47,889 nt of DNA from Candidatus Obscuribacter sp. (GTDB taxonomy: Bacteria > Cyanobacteriota > Vampirovibrionia > Obscuribacterales > Obscuribacteraceae): NCBI GenBank assembly GCA_021772135.1, contig JADYXQ010000123.1, positions 1 through 47,889 on the forward strand. The letters are read 5' to 3'. Below the pieces are notes generated by a model. That model was not told where the DNA came from. It saw nothing but the letters and a program-made list of their open reading frames with translations, and made no database searches. Both the position numbers and the translations under genes were made by a program. Shown piece by piece: positions 10,813-18,922 of the stretch. The first letter of the stretch is position 1, and each line of letters starts with the position of its first letter.

Positions 10813-11553
10813 TTAAAAGTGTTCCAGTGACATGTCAAACTTTTTCGCTTGCTCTCGGTCGCGGGCTGCCAGTGCGGTCTTACCAAGCTTGTCGTAGGCT
10901 TTGGCTCTACCCCAATAAGCAGTAGACACATCTGGTGCCACTTTTGCCAACTGGGTGAATACCTTAACCGATTGATTGTAGTCACCTGACAAAAGCAGCA
11001 TGTCGCCTTGATCGTAGAGAATTTCAGCGCAATATTTACCATGAGGTTCAACACGTGCAGCCTCACCTAAATCACGGGCGGCTTCGGCGTAGCGCTTCAA
11101 TCTTTTGTAGGCAATGCCGCGGGCGCGCCAGTGTCCGGCATCGTATTTATTGGCGACAATCAAAACGTTATAGTCGCGAATTGCCAGATCTAATTTGCCG
11201 CTCATGTCATAAAGATGGGCCCGCATTCGTAAAACCTGCATGTTCTTCGGATTCATTGCCAGTGCGGTGTTGGTATCGGCAATGGCTCTGTCCATAAAAC
11301 CAAGTTCTTTAAGCAAATCAGAGCGTTCAATATAGACGCTGGAAACCCTGGGATATCTCAGGGCAAGATCATTAAAGAGCCGCAGGGCTTCTTCATTCTT
11401 TTGTTGATCACGCACAGCGCGAGCATGGAGCATGCCCGTTTGAAAACCATCAGCGGCCAGTGCCCGATAGCAAAATAGTGGCGCGGAGACGATCAAAAGA
11501 GCAGCGGCGCACAAATGTCGCCCTTGGAAAAATGATAGGCCCGGCACCGACAA
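10813..11553 (-). CDS. Secreted TPR-repeat protein
   Basis: 246 residues. A signal peptide (hydrophobic 14-30, ending near ALA-AD) is followed by tandem TPR helices, for example EEALRLFNDLALRYP, DRAIADTNTALAMNP, DLAIRDYNVLIVAN and EAARDLGEAARVEP. TPR units bind partner proteins; no catalytic domain is present. The start is TTG 11553, immediately after the FabV stop, so it depends on read-through or coupling from that gene; GTG 11547 is an alternative. No good ribosome site is visible for either. Confidence 0.85.
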   Translation of the reverse strand: MSVPGLSFFQGRHLCAAALLIVSAPLFCYRALAADGFQTGMLHARAVRDQQKNEEALRLFNDLALRYPRVSSVYIERSDLLKELGFMDRAIADTNTALAMNPKNMQVLRMRAHLYDMSGKLDLAIRDYNVLIVANKYDAGHWRARGIAYKRLKRYAEAARDLGEAARVEPHGKYCAEILYDQGDMLLLSGDYNQSVKVFTQLAKVAPDVSTAYWGRAKAYDKLGKTALAARDREQAKKFDMSLEHF

Positions 11554-12765
11554 TTAGCTTTGGCCGTAAGCGGGATCTACAGCTTCTTTATAGTTGACCC
11601 CCGGTAAACCGAAACCGAAGAGCTTGAGAAATTCTGAGCGATAGCTATTGTAATCAGAAATTTGCTTAAGATTTTCGCTGGTCACTTGCGGCCACAAAGC
11701 GTCAACCTTGGCCTGCACTGAAGCTTCCATTTCTTTATCGTCGATTCTAATGCGACCTTCTTGATCAAGATTTGGTTTAGCACAGTTGTAGAGATTGGCG
11801 GCGAACAAGCGATACATTTGTTCGATACATCCTTCATGGCTATTATTTTCTTTCATCACTTTATAGAGCAAAGAAATATAAAGCGGAACCACTGGAATAG
11901 CCGAACTTGCTTGAGTGACCAGGGCTTTGTTGATTGAGACGTAAGCCTTGCCGCCGGTTGAAGCAAGATCTTGATTCAATTTTTTGGCGGTTTTTTCTAC
12001 GTCGGCTTTAGCAACGCCAATAGAACCGTCGCGATAAATAGGCCAGGTGACTTCAGGCCCGATATAAGAGTAAGCCACTGTTACTGCGCCATCAGCCAAT
12101 ACTTTGGCTTCGCGCAAAGCGTCCATCCACATTTGCCAGTCTTCACCACCCATTACCTGCATAGTGTCTGCCACTTGTTCTTCTGTGGCCGGATCAATGC
12201 TGATGTCTTTTACCAGTTCTTTGTCGGTATCTAATGTCTTAGCGGTGAAAGTGCTGCCGATTGGTTTAATCACTGATTTAAAAAGTGTGCCGCTTTTCGG
12301 ATGCATACGCTGAGGTGAGGCCAGGCTATAGACCACCAAGTCGACAGTACCAAGATCCTTCTTGATTACTTCAATGGTTTTGCTTTTGATATCATCAGAA
12401 AAAGCGTCGCCATTAATGCTGTGGCTGTATAGTCCGGCTTCTTTAGCTTTGCGATCAAATGCCAGAGTGTTGTACCAGCCGGCTGTAGCGGTCTTACCGT
12501 TATCTGACGATTTCTCATAAAATACACCGACGGTAGCGGCCCCGCCGCCGAAAGCGGCACTGATTCGAGAAGCCAGACCGTAGCCGGTAGAAGCGCCAAT
12601 GACGAGCACTTTTTTAGGCGCGGCGGTGATCGGTCCCTGCTTTTTCACATAATCGATTTGCTCTTGAACATGAGCTTCACAACCCAATGGATGTGCCGTA
12701 ACACAGATAAATCCGCGAATGCGCGGCTCAATTACAATCAGGTTATCGGTGGATGTCATGCCCAT
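11554..12765 (-). CDS. fabV: Trans-2-enoyl-CoA/enoyl-ACP reductase (NADH), FabV
   Basis: About 403 residues, the usual FabV length. FabV does the last, NADH-dependent reduction in fatty acid elongation and is insensitive or less sensitive to triclosan compared with FabI. The N-terminal EPRIRGFICVTAHP motif, the nucleotide-binding VLVIGASTGYG, and the active-site pair Tyr-x8-Lys (YRDGSIGVAK, about Y244 and K253) are all present and intact. I set the start at ATG 12765, where GGAG lies eight bases upstream and the family N-terminus begins; an open extension to 12828 has no homology. The TPR gene follows directly, and cydA is divergent with a shared upstream region. Confidence 0.96.
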   Translation of the reverse strand: MGMTSTDNLIVIEPRIRGFICVTAHPLGCEAHVQEQIDYVKKQGPITAAPKKVLVIGASTGYGLASRISAAFGGGAATVGVFYEKSSDNGKTATAGWYNTLAFDRKAKEAGLYSHSINGDAFSDDIKSKTIEVIKKDLGTVDLVVYSLASPQRMHPKSGTLFKSVIKPIGSTFTAKTLDTDKELVKDISIDPATEEQVADTMQVMGGEDWQMWMDALREAKVLADGAVTVAYSYIGPEVTWPIYRDGSIGVAKADVEKTAKKLNQDLASTGGKAYVSINKALVTQASSAIPVVPLYISLLYKVMKENNSHEGCIEQMYRLFAANLYNCAKPNLDQEGRIRIDDKEMEASVQAKVDALWPQVTSENLKQISDYNSYRSEFLKLFGFGLPGVNYKEAVDPAYGQS

Positions 12766-12829
12766 TTTAATCACTCCATAGCGCATTTTTGCTTGTGCTC
12801 GACTGATCTTCCCCCGCTGGGCGGGCACC

Positions 12830-12961
12830 TGTCAACACGTGACTATGGTGGCTGTATTAAGAAGTAAAAAGCCGGGTATCACGACCGGTTACAATCACGT
12901 GAGCCGCCAGAGCAAAGTGCTAAAGTATAAAGGCCATAATATTGCTTCATGAGGTGCAGTT
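12830..12961. promoter_or_regulatory. Divergent fabV/cydA control region with two CACGTGA motifs
   Basis: ACACGTGA (12835-12842) and the perfect palindrome TCACGTGA (12895-12902) share a CACGTGA core 60 bases apart, about six helical turns, in the region shared by fabV and cydA. Such paired sites suggest an operator, possibly for oxygen or redox control of cytochrome bd; no regulator can be named. The cydA ribosome site is GAGGTG at 12951-12956. Confidence 0.4.
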
Positions 12962-14551
12962 ATGCATCTAGATGTGGTGCTTTTGTCGCGCTTACAATTT
13001 GCGCTGACGCTGATGTTCCACTATATATTTCCGCCACTGACCATTGGACTTGGTCTGCTTATGGTGATTATAGAGTGGCTATGGCTGCACACTAAAGATA
13101 CTTTTTACAAGTCGATGGCGCTTTTCTGGACAAAGCTTTTTGCCATTAACTTTGCCATGGGCGTGGCCACCGGCCTGGTGATGGAATTTCAATTCGGTAC
13201 CAACTGGGCAACTTATTCACGTTTTGTCGGCGACATCTTCGGCTCGGCATTGGCTGCTGAAGCCATTTTCGCTTTCTTTCTCGAATCGGGCTTTCTTGCC
13301 GTACTGGTTTTTGGTTGGGATAGAGTCAGTCCTAAAATGCATTTCTTTTCCACCTGCATGGTGGCAACTGGTTCGCTATTTTCTTCAATCTGGATCACCA
13401 TTGCTAATTCCTGGCAGCAAACGCCGGCCGGCTATCATATAGTCAAGTCTGCATCAGGCTTCTGGCGCGCCGAAGTCACCGATTTCTGGGCCATGTGTTT
13501 CAACCCTTCCATGGTGCACCGCATGCTCCATGTCTGGCTCGGTTGTTTTATTCTTGGTGCATTTTTTGCCCTGAGTATCGGCGCCTATTATGTAATTAAA
13601 AAAGAACATACGCGCTTTGCTCATACTACGGTGAAAATTGCTCTGATTTACGCCGCCATAAGCAGCGTCGCTATGCTGGTTTCAGGCCATTTTCAAGCTG
13701 AAGCCGTCAGCGTCAATCAGCCGGCAAAATTAGCCGCTTTCGAAGGCCATTATGAAACCGGCACTGGTGGCACCTGTCTTTATGCTTTCGGCTGGCCTGA
13801 CGACAAATCAAAAACAGTCAAATACGGCCTATCCGCACCGGGCATGCTCAGTTTTCTCGTCCATCACAATTTTACTCAACCGGTCAATGGCCTGGACAAA
13901 TTCAAAGCCGAAGATCGACCACCGGTCTTTATTCCTTTTCAAAGCTATCATCTGATGATTATGCTTGGTATGGCTTTTATCGGCGTATCTTTACTGGGGT
14001 TGGTCTTACTTAAGCTCAATCGTTTGTTTGAGCAGAAGTGGCTGATGTGGATTTACGTAGTCAGTGTGCTTGGCGCTTATACCGCTAATGAAAGCGGCTG
14101 GGTGGCAGCCGAAGTAGGCAGACAACCATGGGTAGTTTATGGCCTTTTGCGCACCAAAGACGGTGTCTCGCATTCGGTTACCGGCGAGCAAGTTTTGACC
14201 TCCATGATCATGTTTGCCATTGTTTATAGTTTCCTTTTCATTGTCTGGGTGATGGTGATGAATGCCCGCATTATTGCCGGCCCACCGCTAATGGAAGACT
14301 TGGCCCAAGACGATGCCAAAATTGCACCTGAAAGTAAAAAAGGCATACGACAGTTCTGGGCCATGGTGGGCAGGTTACTCGAGCGCGGCCCTGCATCTCT
14401 GAGCGAAACCTGGCGCGGCCCTGCACCAACTATGTCAGGATCTGAAACGGAATCAAAATCAGACACGAAATCAGGACAGGCAGAAGATAAAGCAGCCGGC
14501 GAGAAAAGTAATTTGAGTGGCGAAGACAACAATCAGGAGGCCAAACCCTGA
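12962..14551 (+). CDS. cydA: Cytochrome bd oxidase subunit I (CydA)
   Basis: 529 residues. Quinol oxidase subunit carrying hemes b558, b595 and d; reduces O2 to water with high affinity and builds proton motive force. Seen: the N-terminal [18 protein letters not shown] segment with the heme-ligand His20, the region [14 protein letters not shown] with His186/His190, and the conserved GRQPW motif. The quinol (Q) loop is short, as in the S-type enzymes. After the last helix there is a roughly 70-residue hydrophilic tail rich in Ser, Glu and Lys that is not usual. GAGGTG five bases before ATG 12962 decides the start. The TGA overlaps the cydB ATG by one base. Confidence 0.97.
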   Translation: MHLDVVLLSRLQFALTLMFHYIFPPLTIGLGLLMVIIEWLWLHTKDTFYKSMALFWTKLFAINFAMGVATGLVMEFQFGTNWATYSRFVGDIFGSALAAEAIFAFFLESGFLAVLVFGWDRVSPKMHFFSTCMVATGSLFSSIWITIANSWQQTPAGYHIVKSASGFWRAEVTDFWAMCFNPSMVHRMLHVWLGCFILGAFFALSIGAYYVIKKEHTRFAHTTVKIALIYAAISSVAMLVSGHFQAEAVSVNQPAKLAAFEGHYETGTGGTCLYAFGWPDDKSKTVKYGLSAPGMLSFLVHHNFTQPVNGLDKFKAEDRPPVFIPFQSYHLMIMLGMAFIGVSLLGLVLLKLNRLFEQKWLMWIYVVSVLGAYTANESGWVAAEVGRQPWVVYGLLRTKDGVSHSVTGEQVLTSMIMFAIVYSFLFIVWVMVMNARIIAGPPLMEDLAQDDAKIAPESKKGIRQFWAMVGRLLERGPASLSETWRGPAPTMSGSETESKSDTKSGQAEDKAAGEKSNLSGEDNNQEAKP

Positions 14552-15582
14552 TGTTTACCGCTGAATATTCCATGAACCTGGCCTGGTTCATTTTGCTCGG
14601 CATTTTACTGACCGGTTACGGTGTGCTGGATGGTTTTGACCTGGGTGTGGGCATTTTGCATCCTGTGGCCAAAACAGACGAAGAGCGGCGCATCATTATC
14701 AATTCAATCGGTCCGCTCTGGGACGGCAACGAAGTCTGGTTGGTGACTTTTGCCGGCGCGCTTTTTGCCGCTTTTCCCGATGTTTATGCTCTGGCATTTT
14801 CCAGCTTCTACACCAACTTGATGATCATACTTTTCGCCTTGATCTTCAGGGCAGTTTCTATTGAATTCAGAAGCAAGCACAAAGCTGTTATATGGCGACA
14901 GTTCTGGGATGGTTGTTTCTTTCTATCCAGTATCAGCGCTACCTTTTTGTTTGGATATATAGTCGGCCAACTCTTTCTCGGCCTGCCCATCGACGCCCAG
15001 CTCGAATTGCACAAAGAAAAAATGAGTTTTATCGAACTTTATCCGGTAGTCACAGGCCTGCTAGCTATCGCTACCTGCGCCATGCACGGCTCGATTTTCC
15101 TCTATCTAAAAACCGAAGGTGAGCTGCAAGAGCGCATCCATAACTGGATGTGGCACACATACGGCATTTTTATCATGGTCTATATAATGACCACGATATT
15201 CACGCTGACGCAAATACCGTCAGCCACAGCCAACCTGACGCGCTACCCCTGGCTCTGGAGTGTGGTCATGGTCAACGTCCTGGCTATCGGTAATATTCCT
15301 CGAGCGGTTTTTCTTAAAAGGCCCGGTTATGCTTTCCTCTCATCAATCGCTACTATTGCCGCTCTTGCCGCTCTATTCGGTATCGCCATTTTCCCCAACT
15401 TTATCGTCAGCAGCATCGACCCGGGCTTGAGCCTCAATATTTATAATTCGGCGGCCTCCAAAGGCACCCTTAAGACCATGCTTCTCATAGCCGTTTTGGG
15501 CTTGCCTTTCGTCATTAGCTATACGGTGATTGTTTATTGGGTTTTCCACGGCAAGGTCAAACTGGGCAAATTCAGCTACTGA
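14551..15582 (+). CDS. cydB: Cytochrome bd oxidase subunit II (CydB)
   Basis: 343 residues, eight or nine helices. It packs against CydA and is needed for heme insertion and stability. The N-terminal TGYGVLDGFDLGVGILHP and the GPLWDGNEVWLV motif are the family signature. The start is ATG 14551, sharing a base with the cydA stop, with AGGAGG at 14535-14540. No cydX-like short subunit with a typical sequence follows, and no cydCD is in the window. Confidence 0.97.
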   Translation: MFTAEYSMNLAWFILLGILLTGYGVLDGFDLGVGILHPVAKTDEERRIIINSIGPLWDGNEVWLVTFAGALFAAFPDVYALAFSSFYTNLMIILFALIFRAVSIEFRSKHKAVIWRQFWDGCFFLSSISATFLFGYIVGQLFLGLPIDAQLELHKEKMSFIELYPVVTGLLAIATCAMHGSIFLYLKTEGELQERIHNWMWHTYGIFIMVYIMTTIFTLTQIPSATANLTRYPWLWSVVMVNVLAIGNIPRAVFLKRPGYAFLSSIATIAALAALFGIAIFPNFIVSSIDPGLSLNIYNSAASKGTLKTMLLIAVLGLPFVISYTVIVYWVFHGKVKLGKFSY

Positions 15583-15586
15583 TATC

Positions 15587-15616
15587 GACAGAGATTTTTG
15601 CGCGTTTTTCTCTGAC
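15587..15616. repeat. 30-base near-palindrome after cydB
   Basis: GACAGAGA (15587-15594), GCGC and TCTCTGAC (15609-15616) are arranged with the same spacing as the inverted repeat inside the membrane protein gene at 7861-7890. Only six bases at each end (CAGAGA/TCTCTG) pair perfectly. It lies just after cydB but lacks a terminator-like GC stem plus T-run. Confidence 0.45.
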
Positions 15617-15689
15617 AATACTCACGTCATTTTCACCTGGTGGCTTGTATTCTTCTAAAAAGCGACGTCGCACAGAGGAAAAGCAAGCA

Positions 15690-15851
15690 ATGGAACAATC
15701 ACACGCAGTTGATGATTTGAACCGGGCCATTTCAGAAGAACTGAAAATCAGTTTTCAAAAACTCAGACGTGCATCAGCTTTCGACATTGAGTTAAAACAA
15801 ACCATCGAAGCCACCTGGAAGGATTACCAGAAAGCAGCGCCAAAGCGCTAA
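15690..15851 (+). CDS. Small hypothetical protein, 53 residues
   Basis: ATG 15690 has GAGGAA nine bases upstream, a good ribosome site. The product is charged and helical, with no signal peptide or membrane segment (LNRAISEELKISFQKLRRA, then LKQTIEATWKDYQKAAPKR). I do not recognise it. It lies about 107 bases after cydB and could be on the same transcript. The stop lies within a 15-base tandem repeat. A longer frame to 15537 overlaps cydB and is unlikely. Confidence 0.6.
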   Translation: MEQSHAVDDLNRAISEELKISFQKLRRASAFDIELKQTIEATWKDYQKAAPKR

Positions 15852-15874
15852 GTAAAAGGGCGCTAAGTAAAAGG
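15845..15874. repeat. Perfect tandem duplication of a 15-base unit
   Basis: GCGCTAAGTAAAAGG occurs twice head to tail (15845-15859 and 15860-15874), between the stop of the 53-residue gene and the stop of the converging DUF4253 gene. Each copy carries a TAA. It looks like a recent slippage duplication. Confidence 0.9.
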
Positions 15875-16963
15875 TTATTCCCACCAGAATTGCCAGAGAT
15901 CGCACCCCTTAATTTCGTCAGCCAGGCGACTAATTGTGCCCATGCTCTGCATGACGTTGTCGGGGCAATAGCGAAAATGTTCAATGGCCAGATGACGAGC
16001 TTTCTCGTCTGTAAGTGCCGGCTTTTCTAAATGAACATATAGAGCGTCCGGTCCAACGCCCAGCAAACGGGCTTTATTGGTTTTCTTCCAGCGGCGCAGA
16101 AAAGCCATGTGCACGTGAGCGGCGGGCATATCATTGACCCCGCCCAGATGAAAGAAACCAGGTACCATTTCAGTGGTGGCCACCGGTACTAGTAATAAAT
16201 ATTGCACCTGGTCCACGAATTCTTGCGCGCGTGTGGCGGCAACCTGCTCAGCCTCGGCATAGTCTTGTTCAATGCGAGTTTCGATAGCCGGATCCTGACG
16301 CACTTCCAGCCAGGCTTCCAAGTCAAGCTGTCTGGCGGCTTGCTCATAATCGCTCACGGTGGGCACTTTATGTCGCTGACGCAAATTATCTAAAGCGTCA
16401 ACCAGTTCAATGCTTTCTAATTGATCGAGCTTAAGAGCCGCTTGTTCAAAGGCTTCGGTAGTGAGCACACAACTTTCGCCCGCCAGAAATTGCATGGCGG
16501 TAGCGTATCCGGTAGGTTCGCTCACCGTACTATGCAAATGCAAATTTTCCAGTGCCTGTTTGAGCTTCTGTCTCAATAAAATCTCTTGACCGAAAGCAGG
16601 TGCTGGAGCAGCCGGGGGTGGGGCAGCGGCAAAAATGCCCGAGTGCAATACTTGCTCGCTTGCTGCCAGATCGAGCTCAAACTCCTGAAAAAATTCTTGG
16701 GCCAGATCAAGATTTGAGCTGAGAAATTGCAGTCGCTCTAATTCCGCCACAAAGACCGCGCAATAACCAAGATTCGCCAGCAAATGGTTAAGCCTTAGCC
16801 AGTGGCTAATTTTCATGGCCTTGGTTTTACGCAGTACGTAGAGGCCGTTAAAACCGACAATGGTAAATGGCCGCAGATCATCGAAGCTGAGGTCGGCAGC
16901 TTTAATCATTTGCTTGAGGTTTTTCAGGTCGAGTACTGAATGCAGCAATTCAATCAACCTCAC
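15875..16963 (-). CDS. DUF4253 domain protein
   Basis: 362 residues, cytoplasmic. The C-terminal 150 residues carry the DUF4253 pattern: GGVNDMPAAHVHMAFLRRW, then GPDALYVHLEKPALT, AIEHFRYCPDNV and the closing LWQFWWE. The domain's function is unknown. The N-terminal 200 residues are not recognised; they are helical with an Ala/Pro-rich linker near 111-123. GTG 16963 is the longest start; no clear ribosome site fixes it. It converges with the 53-residue gene and lies downstream of fabH on the same strand. Confidence 0.8.
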   Translation of the reverse strand: MRLIELLHSVLDLKNLKQMIKAADLSFDDLRPFTIVGFNGLYVLRKTKAMKISHWLRLNHLLANLGYCAVFVAELERLQFLSSNLDLAQEFFQEFELDLAASEQVLHSGIFAAAPPPAAPAPAFGQEILLRQKLKQALENLHLHSTVSEPTGYATAMQFLAGESCVLTTEAFEQAALKLDQLESIELVDALDNLRQRHKVPTVSDYEQAARQLDLEAWLEVRQDPAIETRIEQDYAEAEQVAATRAQEFVDQVQYLLLVPVATTEMVPGFFHLGGVNDMPAAHVHMAFLRRWKKTNKARLLGVGPDALYVHLEKPALTDEKARHLAIEHFRYCPDNVMQSMGTISRLADEIKGCDLWQFWWE

Positions 16964-17044
16964 TGAAGGTTAAAAGACAAACTCCCAGACATTACATATG
17001 CCGCAGAACAAATTGCTGGTACCGCAATATTTAAATTTGAGAGC

Positions 17045-18091
17045 TTAGAAACCCCAACGCATCAAAGTGGCGCCGGCACTCAGTCCTGCGCCCATGGCGG
17101 CAAACAAAACCAGATCGCCCTTTTTCAAGCGACCCTGTCCCAGAGCCGTGCCGATGGCCAGTGGCAAAGTGCCTGCCGTGGTATTGCCGTATTCGTCGAT
17201 ATTGACGATTACTTTTTCCATAGGCATACCGAGGCGATCAACTGCAGCCTTGATAATGCGCAGATTAGCCTGGTGAGGAATAAATAGATCAATGTCCGCG
17301 CCGGTCAGACCGTTGCGTTCAAGCAGTCGGGCACAAAGTTCGGGCATGCGCTTGGAGGCAAATTTGAAAACTACAGGACCGTCTTGTTTAACATAGTGCA
17401 ATTTGTCGGCCACTGTCTTTTCAGAGGCGGGCATCTGACTGCCGCCACCGGGCAGGCATAAGAAATCGCCGCCGGAGCCGTCAACTTCGTGCAGAAAATC
17501 AATAAAGCAGCCATTTTCAACCACATCTGACGGCTGAATCAGCACAGCGCCGCCACCATCACCGAATATGATGCAGGTCTGTCTGTCGGTGTAATCAATA
17601 ATCGACGACATGATGTCCATGCCGATTACAATCACGTTTTTATGTACGCCGTTAGCTACAAACTGCACGGCCACTTGCATGGCATAAAGAAAACCAGAGC
17701 AGGCAATGGAAAGATCGAAACCCCAGGCTTTAGTGGCACCGATTTTGTGTTGCACCAGGCAAGCAGTGGCGGGCAGCATCATATCGGGAGTGACCGTCGC
17801 CACGATAATCAAATCTACATCAGTGGCAGGCACGCCGGCGTTAGCCAGTGCCTTCTTCGCCGCTTCTGCAGCCAGGTCTGAGCAGGTAACACCATTTTCA
17901 ACGATATAGCGTTGTTTAATGCCGGTTCTCTCAACAATCCACTGGTCGGTGGTTTCCACCATTTTTTCCAGATCGGCGTTGCTGAGCACTCTTGTCGGAA
18001 CCGCAGTGCCTACAGAAGCAATGCGTGCCAGGGCAAAATTATTTTTGTGCGAAATTGGGCTATTGGCTGGCGTATTCAGAATGGACTCCAA
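17045..18091 (-). CDS. fabH: 3-oxoacyl-ACP synthase III (FabH)
   Basis: 348 residues. Condenses an acyl-CoA, usually acetyl-CoA, with malonyl-ACP to start fatty acid synthesis. The catalytic triad is complete: Cys131 in IACSGFLYA, His273 in IPHQANLRI and Asn303 in NIDEYGNTTAGT. The start TTG 18091 gives an N-terminal extension of about 18 residues before the usual ARIASVGTAVP; there is no strong ribosome site, and a shorter start cannot be excluded. With fabV 5 kb away the window holds two steps of type II fatty acid synthesis, but they are not in one operon. Confidence 0.95.
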   Translation of the reverse strand: MESILNTPANSPISHKNNFALARIASVGTAVPTRVLSNADLEKMVETTDQWIVERTGIKQRYIVENGVTCSDLAAEAAKKALANAGVPATDVDLIIVATVTPDMMLPATACLVQHKIGATKAWGFDLSIACSGFLYAMQVAVQFVANGVHKNVIVIGMDIMSSIIDYTDRQTCIIFGDGGGAVLIQPSDVVENGCFIDFLHEVDGSGGDFLCLPGGGSQMPASEKTVADKLHYVKQDGPVVFKFASKRMPELCARLLERNGLTGADIDLFIPHQANLRIIKAAVDRLGMPMEKVIVNIDEYGNTTAGTLPLAIGTALGQGRLKKGDLVLFAAMGAGLSAGATLMRWGF

Positions 18092-18380
18092 TTCTTAGGA
18101 TGGCAAAAATTTGCTTAACCATATTCTAAAAGAATTTGCCGGGTATAAATTGCCCGAATGGTGAGATCACCTTCACTTGCAATGTAGCTGCCCTTGCGAG
18201 GGCCAATGCCGGGCTGACCAGTTCTTAACTTTCATTATTGTTGCTGAAAAAAGCCCATTGCTTAACAGCCGCAAACTGCCGATTGCTGTTTTCAAGACCG
18301 ATTGTCGGTTAATCGTCAGTTTAAGATTGGAGCAAAAAAATCTACTGATACCGCATCTGATACCAACAGCCTGGTCAAAA

Positions 18381-18755
18381 TTAAGTGCTTTTAGTCATGG
18401 TTAAGGCAACCATTTGCTGATAGATTTGTGAATCCATGATGGCGAGAAATTTGCGACCATCTTTCAGTTCACACATGGCACAAACTTTTTTGCGATTGCC
18501 GCCCATGGCTAAGCCGGCAATCAGGCCCAGTGGTCCGAAAACGATATTACCGACAACAGCCCAGCCAAGAGTTTGAGCAATATTTTTGGCTGATTCTTCG
18601 GTCTCAATTTTAATGGCCTTTAAGTCTGTTGCCAGATTGAGTTGGTCAAAACCACCCCAGAGCACACCCATATTGAATTCCCAATCACCCGCTGTCAGGT
18701 CGCCGGCCAAGACTTTGACGGTTTTATTGTCGAAGATCTTTTTAATTCTTTCCAC
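18381..18755 (-). CDS. Small protein with a glycine-zipper-like hydrophobic segment
   Basis: About 124 residues from GTG 18755, chosen because AGAGG lies ten bases upstream; an upstream start at 18815 is less supported. A hydrophobic, Gly-rich stretch (AVVGNIVFGPLGLIAGLAMG) is followed by KKVCAMCELKDGRKFLAIMD, a pattern seen in many small uncharacterised bacterial proteins where the segment inserts in or lies on a membrane. Function unknown. The gene ends about 290 bases before fabH; that gap holds nothing else I recognise. Confidence 0.6.
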   Translation of the reverse strand: MERIKKIFDNKTVKVLAGDLTAGDWEFNMGVLWGGFDQLNLATDLKAIKIETEESAKNIAQTLGWAVVGNIVFGPLGLIAGLAMGGNRKKVCAMCELKDGRKFLAIMDSQIYQQMVALTMTKST

Positions 18756-18922
18756 TCTATAAAAACCTCTTTTGCTCGCTCTTAGAGCATATACCCCATG
18801 GTTCGAGAAAGACAATTACTTAAGGCTTTTTTGCTTTCCTGCTTTCTTAGATATAGTGGAATAGCAAGCTTGAACCCTGACCTTAATCTTGTAAGGGCTT
18901 ACATTGAAAATTAAGAGTCCTG

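Noticed and set aside
12766..12828. N-terminal extension of FabV
   Set aside because: It has no family homology and GGAG is well spaced to ATG 12765.
15690..15851. CydX subunit of cytochrome bd
   Set aside because: No membrane helix is present, unlike CydX.
15875..16963. DUF4253 protein as part of a toxin-immunity locus
   Set aside because: No toxin-like neighbour; flanks are housekeeping genes.
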